Shown here in pieces: positions 1-5,398 of a stretch of 6,520 nt of DNA. The position numbers were made by a program, and so were the translations under genes. The first letter of the stretch is position 1; every line of letters starts with the position of its first letter. The notes below the pieces were generated by a model, which saw only the letters and a program-made list of their open reading frames with translations, searched no databases and was not told the origin of the DNA. The DNA comes from Terriglobales bacterium (GTDB lineage: Bacteria > Acidobacteriota > Terriglobia > Terriglobales > Acidobacteriaceae): positions 1 through 6,520 of the forward strand of contig JAFAWN010000455.1 in assembly GCA_019241735.1 (NCBI GenBank). Reading direction: 5' to 3'.

Positions 1-1
1 G

Positions 2-871
2 CAACTCGTCTTCCTTGTTTTGTGTGCCGTGTCCGTGGTGATGTGGTGGCGGCCGCTTTCTGCCTCGCTGCAATTGGCGTGGCACAACGAAGAATATACT
101 CACATCGCGTTGTTCATTCCGGTTGCCGTTGGCCTTATATCCCTGCAATGGAAATCGGTGAGTGTCTTCTCGAAACCCAGCCTAGCCACAGGCGTTGTGT
201 TGTTAATGATCGCAGCGCTGCTTGGCGGAGTTGCCACCCGGTCGCAGGATAACCTTAGACTTTCGCTCGAAATGTTCGCGCTGGTGTGCTGGTGGATCGC
301 CGCCTTTTATCTATGTTTCGGGGCGAGACTCTGCAAAGCTTTATTGTTTCCTTTGTGTTTCCTGTTCTGGATGGTCCCGCTTCCCGGCTTTCTGCTGAAC
401 AAGATTGTGGTCCTGTTGCAGCACGCATCGGCCTCGGCCACGAGCAGGTTTTTTGCTGCGGCTGGAGTTCCGGTAGTGCGGAATGGCGTGCTGCTGTCAA
501 TTCCGGGGCTGAACATTGAAGTGGCTCGGGAGTGCAGCAGCATCCGGTCCAGCCTCATGCTGTTGGTGACCACCATGGTGCTGGCGCATCTTTTTCTGCG
601 ATCCCCCTGGCGTAAGGCACTGGTAATTCTTGCCGCAATTCCGCTGTCCGTGGCAAAGAACGGCCTGCGGATCTTTACACTCTCGATGTTGGGGGTTCAT
701 GTTGATCCTGGATTTCTTTATGGAAACCTGCACCGCAATGGCGGTGTCGTGTTTTTCGTGATCGCGCTGCTCACCGTGATTCTGATGTTAAAGCTGCTGC
801 AAACTTCAGAGGACGGTGCCACTCCGCATGCGGTCCCGGCTGGTCCAGATCTCCGGCCGGGCGAAGCGTAA
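2..871 (+). CDS. Exosortase/archaeosortase family protein (5' end outside the window)
   Basis: This is a polytopic membrane cysteine transpeptidase of the exosortase family, which in Gram-negative bacteria recognises C-terminal PEP-CTERM-type tails in the inner membrane and processes proteins for export to the envelope or matrix. The frame is open to the left edge and the first possible start inside the window, a TTG at 20, falls within a hydrophobic segment, so the gene probably starts upstream. Numbering from that TTG, the protein has about seven hydrophobic segments. The family's active-site residues are visible: Cys172 in EVARECSSIRSS, Arg217 in KNGLRIFTLSML and His238 in YGNLHRNGG. The early NEEYTHIALFIPV stretch also fits the family. 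After the last membrane segment (about 241-260) there is a short hydrophilic tail, with no fused EpsI-like domain. It converges with the lipoprotein gene on the other strand, 57 bases away. The family call is firm; the exosortase subtype and its substrates cannot be assigned from this window. Confidence 0.93.
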   Translation, partial: QLVFLVLCAVSVVMWWRPLSASLQLAWHNEEYTHIALFIPVAVGLISLQWKSVSVFSKPSLATGVVLLMIAALLGGVATRSQDNLRLSLEMFALVCWWIAAFYLCFGARLCKALLFPLCFLFWMVPLPGFLLNKIVVLLQHASASATSRFFAAAGVPVVRNGVLLSIPGLNIEVARECSSIRSSLMLLVTTMVLAHLFLRSPWRKALVILAAIPLSVAKNGLRIFTLSMLGVHVDPGFLYGNLHRNGGVVFFVIALLTVILMLKLLQTSEDGATPHAVPAGPDLRPGEA

Positions 872-928
872 GAAGCCCACCTGTCAAGCATCACTTCGAG
901 ATTCGTTAGTAACGTTTCGGGCAGGAAG

Positions 929-1591
929 TCACGGCACTTGTGCGGTAGCTTGGTTGGAAAACGAGCTCTCCACCGAATGGCTGTCCACCGAAGTTGCGAC
1001 GTAGTAGTAGGTTCCGGAAGTAACGGTTGCATCTACGTAACTGGTAGCGGGCTGCGGTGAAGAATTCAGCCTCGAGTAGGGGCCTCCGGAAACGGTGGAG
1101 CGGTACACGTTATATCCCCGGACCGGGGACGTACTTGGTTCCCAGTTGAGGCTGACGCTTTCCGCGGTGGATTGGGTCCCGGCTCCGCGGACACTCTCCG
1201 TTGCCGGCGAGTTAGAAGCGTCGCTAAGGAAGGAAAGAGTTCCCGCAGCGCTGCCCGCGGACTGCGGCGCGAACGTCACTGTGAATGAAAGACTGTGGCC
1301 TGCGGCAATGGTTACTGGGAAGGTAATGCCGCTGAGCGAATATCCCTGACCGCTCTGGTCTACGGTCGAAATTGTTACTGCGTAGTTTCCGGCGGTTAAG
1401 GTAGCTTTCTGAGTCGCGCTGGCGCCCACCGCCAGGCTGCCAAAATCCATCGTAGACGGGGAAATCGTGAGCTGGCCCGATGCAGCGGCTTGCGCTGCGG
1501 GTGCCTTTGCCATGGTGCCGCCCCCGCAGCCACATAACATGCTGCTGCACAGAACAAGGGCGGAAATCGCGATTGCGGACTTATGCTGCAT
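929..1591 (-). CDS. Lipoprotein with one choice-of-anchor D (ASH) domain and a C-terminal FN3 domain
   Basis: A 220-residue predicted lipoprotein. Residues 1-22 form a lipoprotein signal: a short basic start, a hydrophobic core and a lipobox LCGC with Cys22 as the lipidation site, followed by a Gly/Ala-rich linker to about 39. Residues 40-139 are one ASH-type/choice-of-anchor D beta-sandwich, with the usual blocks LTISPSTMDFGSLAVG, FPVTIAAGHSLSFTVTFAPQ and a closing GAGT. Residues 143-220 are an FN3 domain with YNVYRS, GGPYSRLN, TYYYVATSVD and SNQ landmarks. No catalytic motif is seen, so a structural, adhesive or binding role at the membrane surface is inferred. The ATG at 1591 is chosen because it starts a good signal peptide; no well-spaced Shine-Dalgarno precedes it. 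A GGAG lies about 15 bases upstream, inside a small hairpin. It is the last and smallest of three co-oriented paralogues. The protein simply ends after FN3, with no PEP-CTERM tail. Confidence 0.9.
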   Translation of the reverse strand: MQHKSAIAISALVLCSSMLCGCGGGTMAKAPAAQAAASGQLTISPSTMDFGSLAVGASATQKATLTAGNYAVTISTVDQSGQGYSLSGITFPVTIAAGHSLSFTVTFAPQSAGSAAGTLSFLSDASNSPATESVRGAGTQSTAESVSLNWEPSTSPVRGYNVYRSTVSGGPYSRLNSSPQPATSYVDATVTSGTYYYVATSVDSHSVESSFSNQATAQVP

Positions 1592-1812
1592 GGATAAGAA
1601 TTTCAGCTCCAGTGGCTGAATTATCCCAAGCTGGACTCGGCCTTCCTAGGCACTGAAATGCATGGTCGCCGCTGGATTTTGATTTGCCCTTCGGTAACTT
1701 TCACGTCGTGGGGAATGGTTTATTGCTCGCTGTCACGGCATCTTGGCAGGTAGGCCTCTACTCGGCGCGTGACAAAATGCACTACGTGAACAAAGTGAAA
1801 AAGGCTTCTTAG
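1592..1812. other. Intergenic gap between the one-ASH and three-ASH genes
   Basis: These 221 bases separate two minus-strand paralogues. The only structure I can support is a 6-bp inverted repeat, TTCAGC at 1602-1607 and GCTGAA at 1615-1620, with a 7-base loop just upstream of the lipoprotein start. There are also short palindromic words, GTAGGCCTCTAC (1751-1762) and CACTACGTG (1780-1788), downstream of the three-ASH gene. No hairpin with a T-run terminator and no convincing -35/-10 pair is seen. The gap is long for a tight operon, so the lipoprotein gene may have its own promoter, but the sequence does not settle this. Confidence 0.4.
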
Positions 1813-3141
1813 TTACGGCAACTTGACCACAACCTGATTCGAATATCCGCTTTCTTTTCCGGCGGAATCCACGGCAGTAGTCACGTAATAAAAAGTCGAA
1901 TCGGCAGGCAGATCTTTATCAGAGAATGTGGTCAGCCGATCTAAAGTGTTGTTAAGCCGCTGGTAGCCGTTACCGCTCTTGTTGCTGCGATAAATGTTGT
2001 ATCCCGCGACTTTGGATGTGCTTGCCTGCCATGACAGCTTCACCGAGTAGGTGGATCCAACGGTGCCGGTACCAGACAATGCCTCGGTGGCGGTTCGGTC
2101 CGCAGCGTTGCTGCGAAAGGAGAAATCCGCGGAGGCCGCCCCACCCGACTGTGGGGCGAATGTGGCGACGAACGGTACGCTGTGACCAGGTTTGATGGTC
2201 AGCGGGAAAGAAAGTCCGCTAAGGGCAAACTCCGAACTGTTTACGGTCGCTGCGGTCACGGTAACCTGAGAGCCGGTCACAACAAGGGCTGCCGGTTGGT
2301 TCTTGCTCGTTCCTACTCCGACGTTTCCGAAATTCAGTGTGCGGGGACTGATGGTAAGCGTGCCCCCATCACCGGCAGTGCCTTGGAGTGGTATCGATAA
2401 TCGGCGGCCTGCGGCCAGCACCGATAAGCTGGCGCTATGGGCCCCGCTACTCTTTGGACTGAACGAAACATCGAACGTCACGCTGTATCCGGCAGGCAGC
2501 GTGATGGGCAAGTGCAGCTTACTGATGGTAAACCCGGAAGCAGCCGGCGACAGATTAGCTTCTCGAACAGTTACGCTAGTTTTACCGCGGTTGATCAACT
2601 TCTCCGAAAGGGTCCGGGTGCCGCCGATCCCCACCGGCGAAAAATCCAGCCGTGCCGGCACAGGATTTAGAACCGGCGGTGCAGCGGCGGCCCCGTGAAG
2701 GGGCAAGTTCCCGATGCGGTTTCCATTGCTGATCAGTGCAAGCTGGGCGTCTATGCTCCCTTGCGATTGAGGACCGAAGCTGACGCGGAATTTTGCCGAT
2801 TGGCCAGGGTTGAGCCTAAGGGGGAGCATGAGGCGTTGGACGCCAAACCTCGGATTGCCCAGATCCAAACGGCGGACAGTCAGCTGGGAAGTGCCAGTGT
2901 TGGTCACCGATACTGGAAGATAGCTGGTTTGTCCGACGGGTATGCCATGAAACCAGAGGCTACGCGGTTGAAAACTCAGTGTTCCTGATTTCTTGGTCTT
3001 TGGCGCAGCGCCCGGGGTCGCTGCATCAAAGCTGTCGGAGCGCACGGACTGCGCCGGTGAAAATCTGGGGCAGAGGATAAGCCCGGCCCCAAACATCAGA
3101 CAGGCAATAAACCTCAAGGTTGACGGAGAAAACAGGTGCAT
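1813..3141 (-). CDS. Secreted protein with three ASH/choice-of-anchor D domains and a C-terminal FN3 domain
   Basis: A predicted exported protein of 442 residues from the ATG at 3141. This start is preferred over an upstream in-frame TTG (3177) because it places a normal Sec signal first: Arg near residue 10, a hydrophobic stretch to about 25, and a likely cleavage after SPA near residue 30. The Shine-Dalgarno is poor (AGGT almost touching the ATG), so the start remains somewhat uncertain. After a Ser/Ala/Lys linker come three ASH beta-sandwiches at about 53-150, 159-255 and 260-359, each opening with an LxFxPxxLxF-like strand and containing a FxVSFxPxSxG-like strand. An FN3 domain fills 363-442, with YNIYRS, FYYVTTAVDSAGKES and YSNQ. 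There are no enzymatic motifs, no lipobox and no C-terminal anchor, so the product is predicted to be periplasmic or released. It lies between the lipoprotein and four-ASH paralogues and is inferred to be a surface or matrix structural protein. Confidence 0.87.
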   Translation of the reverse strand: MHLFSPSTLRFIACLMFGAGLILCPRFSPAQSVRSDSFDAATPGAAPKTKKSGTLSFQPRSLWFHGIPVGQTSYLPVSVTNTGTSQLTVRRLDLGNPRFGVQRLMLPLRLNPGQSAKFRVSFGPQSQGSIDAQLALISNGNRIGNLPLHGAAAAPPVLNPVPARLDFSPVGIGGTRTLSEKLINRGKTSVTVREANLSPAASGFTISKLHLPITLPAGYSVTFDVSFSPKSSGAHSASLSVLAAGRRLSIPLQGTAGDGGTLTISPRTLNFGNVGVGTSKNQPAALVVTGSQVTVTAATVNSSEFALSGLSFPLTIKPGHSVPFVATFAPQSGGAASADFSFRSNAADRTATEALSGTGTVGSTYSVKLSWQASTSKVAGYNIYRSNKSGNGYQRLNNTLDRLTTFSDKDLPADSTFYYVTTAVDSAGKESGYSNQVVVKLP

Positions 3142-3205
3142 GACCTGTATCTTTGTGGCTACGGCCAGCGAGAACAAGGTCTGAGAAGGGCATCACGGGG
3201 GCGTT

Positions 3206-3248
3206 ATCGGTGGAAAACCGGTAGAGTCGGGCGCTTCGCTGCCGAAGC
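3206..3248 (-). other. Two adjacent stem-loops in the leader of the three-ASH gene
   Basis: Two inverted repeats lie side by side between the four-ASH and three-ASH genes. The stronger is GCTTCG (3233-3238), loop CTGC, CGAAGC (3243-3248): six perfect pairs. The second is ATCGGT (3206-3211), loop GGAAA, ACCGGT (3217-3222): six pairs including one wobble. Neither is followed by a T-run on the minus strand, so they are not classic terminators. They would lie in the 5' leader of the three-ASH mRNA, or in the spacer of a longer transcript, and could be RNA structures or a protein-binding site. A weak promoter-like pair on the minus strand (TTGCGG at 3278-3273, TATTTT at 3254-3249, spacing 18) lies just upstream, but its matches are poor. 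Confidence 0.3.
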
Positions 3249-3310
3249 AAAATAACGTTTCAGTAGATTGCACCGCAAATGAGGCAGTTGTCAGGATCCT
3301 CATTACCAAA

Positions 3311-3341
3311 CCACGCCGTCGGTTAGGGCTTCAGGGCGTGG
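3311..3341 (-). terminator. Possible weak terminator or 3' stem-loop of the four-ASH gene
   Basis: A 7-bp GC-rich inverted repeat, CCACGCC (3311-3317) and GGCGTGG (3335-3341), spans the stop codon of the four-ASH gene with a 17-base loop. On the minus strand the stem is followed by TTTGGTAAT, which is only partly T-rich. The long loop and the missing T-tract make intrinsic termination doubtful; an mRNA 3'-end stabilising structure, or chance, is also possible. Confidence 0.25.
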
Positions 3342-4974
3342 GTATCGCCGTCCGGGTTTCGTTGGAATATGTGCTTTCATTCCCAGCGTTATCAACTGCA
3401 GTGGTCACGTAGTAGTAAGTTTGTCCCGCTTGAACCGAGGCGTCGATATAGTTGGTAGCAGGATTCACTGACGAGGTCAGTTTCGTATAAGGCCCGCCCG
3501 TCGTGCTGCCCCGATACACGCGGTAGCCTGAAACCTGAGAAGTGCTCGCCACCCAGCTCAAATCAACTGCATGTGAAGGTGCCGAGGCGCCGGTTCCGGT
3601 CAAGGTTTCAGAGGCAGGCGAGTTTGCGGTATTGGCAAAAGATAGCGAAGCAGATGCGGTGCCGCTGGTTTGGGGCGTGAAAGTTATCGTGACCGGCACG
3701 CTCTGGCCTGCGGGGATGGTAACCGGCAACGCCAAGCCGCTGATTGAGAATTCGGATGAGCTCACATTGGCCGAGGAAATTGTCACGCTCGATCCGCTGG
3801 CGCTCAGGTTGGCGGTAGCGTTGCTACTTGATCCAACCGGGGTAGTGCCAAATGTCAAGCTTCCAGGACTCACGGACAACTGGCCGGCGGCCGCTCCCGT
3901 GCCGGATAGTGGAATTGCAACCGTGGGGTTCGATCCATTGGAAGTTACTGAAATATTTCCCGAGGCCTTGCCAGCGGCCTGCGGGGAGAATACGACGGTA
4001 AAGGTGTAGCTTTGCCCGCCAGACAGCGTCATTGGAACGCTTAGACCGCTCATAGAAAACCCATTTCCAGCCGCTGCAGTTTGCGTCACCGTCACCGGTG
4101 ATGATCCCGAGTTAGTGAGTACTGCTGTCTGACTGCTACTGCCACCGACCTGAGTGCTGCCAAAAGTGATGGCTGGGGTTGCGGTGAGCTGCCCGGGGGT
4201 GCCTCCGTTTCCTGATAGCGCGATCGATGCTTCGGCAGAGAAGCCTTGGCGCTGAGACGCAACATATCTGCCATGATTTCCGGCTGCGTAATCCGCAATG
4301 CCAAATTTCACCGACAAGGTTGCATTCTCACTGCCGTTTACGGTAGGCGAATAGATGACGTTAAAGGTGACGCTTTCACTGGGCTTCAGTTTTGCCGGTA
4401 CGTTAAGGCCGCTAATTTGAAAATCACTCAAGCTGGAAGAAGCGCGAAGGATCCACAGTGCGGAACCGCCCGAATTAGTGAAAGTTTCCGGTATGGACAC
4501 ACTCTTGCCAGGAGCAACCCTCCCGGCGTTGATGGTTGCCAGGCTTGGTGCCAATTGACCGGGAATCAAGCCGACGCCCGTCAAATAAACTCCCGGGGTG
4601 GCGACGGGGCAATCACTTAAGATGGTGAGAGCACCGGCGAAATTGCCGGTGGCCGTAGGCGAAAATGCGATGTCAAAACTGGTTTGCTCGCCTGGAGACA
4701 GGGTAAGCGGCAGCGCCAGTCCAGCGATTTGGAAACCCGCACCGGTAACTACTGCCTGGCTGATGGTGACGCTGGCGGAGGTGTGGTTGACTACGGTCTC
4801 GGTGCGGACCACGCTGTCATTCAACAGAGCGGTGCCAAAATCCATTACTTTGTAGCCGACGCCCAGGTGAGTGGGTTGGTCCTGGCTCCCATGAAGCACA
4901 GGGCAAACAAAGAAAGAACTCAAAGCCAATAAAGTGATAAGAATGCGGGGCACACGCGAGCAAATAAATTTCAT
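3331..4974 (-). CDS. Secreted protein with four ASH/choice-of-anchor D domains and a C-terminal FN3 domain
   Basis: A predicted exported protein of 547 residues from the ATG at 4974. In-frame starts further upstream exist (5037 and 4992), but the chosen one has a good Shine-Dalgarno, GAGGT five bases ahead, and places a signal peptide at the very N-terminus: MKFICSRVPR, a hydrophobic core, and a likely cleavage near LHG around residue 29. Four ASH beta-sandwiches follow at about 37-136, 140-257, 261-360 and 364-462, with repeated elements such as FSPTATGNFAGALTI, FSPQAAGKASGNISV and closing LSGTG or LTGTG. The second domain is about 20 residues longer than its siblings, through an insert near 226-247. 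FN3 occupies 467-545 (YRVYRG, GGPYTKL, TYYYVTTAVDNAGNEST). There is no lipobox, enzyme motif or PEP-CTERM tail. It is the first of the three minus-strand paralogues and is transcribed divergently from rfbB. An extracellular structural or adhesive role is inferred. Confidence 0.9.
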   Translation of the reverse strand: MKFICSRVPRILITLLALSSFFVCPVLHGSQDQPTHLGVGYKVMDFGTALLNDSVVRTETVVNHTSASVTISQAVVTGAGFQIAGLALPLTLSPGEQTSFDIAFSPTATGNFAGALTILSDCPVATPGVYLTGVGLIPGQLAPSLATINAGRVAPGKSVSIPETFTNSGGSALWILRASSSLSDFQISGLNVPAKLKPSESVTFNVIYSPTVNGSENATLSVKFGIADYAAGNHGRYVASQRQGFSAEASIALSGNGGTPGQLTATPAITFGSTQVGGSSSQTAVLTNSGSSPVTVTQTAAAGNGFSMSGLSVPMTLSGGQSYTFTVVFSPQAAGKASGNISVTSNGSNPTVAIPLSGTGAAAGQLSVSPGSLTFGTTPVGSSSNATANLSASGSSVTISSANVSSSEFSISGLALPVTIPAGQSVPVTITFTPQTSGTASASLSFANTANSPASETLTGTGASAPSHAVDLSWVASTSQVSGYRVYRGSTTGGPYTKLTSSVNPATNYIDASVQAGQTYYYVTTAVDNAGNESTYSNETRTAIPTP

Positions 4975-4979
4975 GAATG

Positions 4980-4984
4980 ACCTC
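4980..4984 (-). promoter_or_regulatory. Ribosome binding site of the four-ASH gene
   Basis: On the minus strand GAGGT lies five bases before the ATG at 4974. This is the best Shine-Dalgarno in the window. It decides the start in favour of 4974 over the in-frame upstream candidates at 4992 and 5037, which would put charged residues ahead of the signal peptide. Confidence 0.7.
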
Positions 4985-5361
4985 GTGTCCATCCGTATTT
5001 CGCGTTGGGTACGGAGGGGGATTTGAACCGGTTGCACAATACCGAAATGGCCGGAACGGCCCTCAGATCAGAGAAAGTGCAGCACGATCATTGTGGCTGC
5101 TTCCGCGGAGCACAGATAGATGTCAGAAGTCCATCGAACTAATGAGAAGTACCGCGAAAAAGTTGGGCCCACACTCCCACTATTTCGGGTATCTGGTGAG
5201 AAAACGACTGGCCGGAAGTAACTGAAATCATTCCAAGGCTGTAATGAACCGGGAGATCATTGTCCCTTTGGGATCGGGGGAACTTCAGTATCAACCAGTG
5301 CATCGAGCCGCGGTGAATTGAGTGCGATGAGCGCAACCTGCCAGGGGAATCGGCTTTACAC

Positions 5362-5390
5362 TTTACGCTGGAAGGATTTCAACATAGCAT
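5362..5390 (+). promoter_or_regulatory. Candidate promoter of rfbB
   Basis: TTTACG (5362-5367) and TAGCAT (5385-5390) are 17 bases apart and each matches four of six positions of the sigma-70 consensus. An overlapping TTTACA (5355-5360) is a slightly better -35 but would need a longer spacer. From this -10, transcription would start at about 5397-5399, essentially on the GTG start codon of rfbB, which implies a leaderless message. This is a motif reading only and could be chance. Confidence 0.33.
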
Positions 5391-5398
5391 TTCTGTAG

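Larger units (their letters stand above)
4975..5398. other. Divergent intergenic region between the four-ASH gene and rfbB
   Basis: This 424-base region contains no gene I can support; the short frames crossing it have no recognisable protein features. It must hold control signals for two divergent genes. Seen within it are the Shine-Dalgarno of the four-ASH gene near its left end, a candidate rfbB promoter at its right end (5362-5390), the palindrome AACCGGTT at 5026-5033, a stretch at 5006-5029 that on the minus strand resembles a tRNA T-loop-to-CCA end, and a minor 4-bp stem TCCC-TTT-GGGA near 5262-5272. No convincing promoter for the leftward gene was recognised. Confidence 0.6.

Noticed and set aside
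904..914. Palindrome CGTTAGTAACG as a terminator between the convergent genes
   Set aside because: A single-base centre cannot form a stable hairpin loop and no T-tract follows on either strand.
2182..2698. Plus-strand open frames opposite the ASH-FN3 genes
   Set aside because: They lie entirely over well-supported domain-coding sequence and their translations show no signal, domain or repeat of their own. They are antisense shadows of GC-rich repetitive genes.
3142..3177. Upstream in-frame TTG start for the three-ASH protein, adding 12 residues
   Set aside because: It has no Shine-Dalgarno and would push the signal peptide inward; the ATG at 3141 gives a normal Sec signal at the N-terminus.
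4975..5037. Upstream in-frame starts (5037, 4992) for the four-ASH protein
   Set aside because: They add a charged lead before the signal peptide, and the good Shine-Dalgarno GAGGT is placed for the ATG at 4974.
929..5037. CRISPR array or tandem DNA repeats suggested by the repeating character of the region
   Set aside because: The repetition is at the protein-domain level (about 100-residue ASH units) with diverged DNA; there are no short identical repeats with unique spacers.
4950..5110. A complete tRNA gene on the minus strand
   Set aside because: Only the T-loop and CCA-like end fit; the T-stem fails after about two pairs, the length is one base short, and no complementary 5' acceptor strand or anticodon arm is found upstream.
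5139..5336. A small minus-strand gene in the divergent region
   Set aside because: The frame has no Shine-Dalgarno, no recognisable motif and unremarkable composition, so nothing separates it from a chance open frame.
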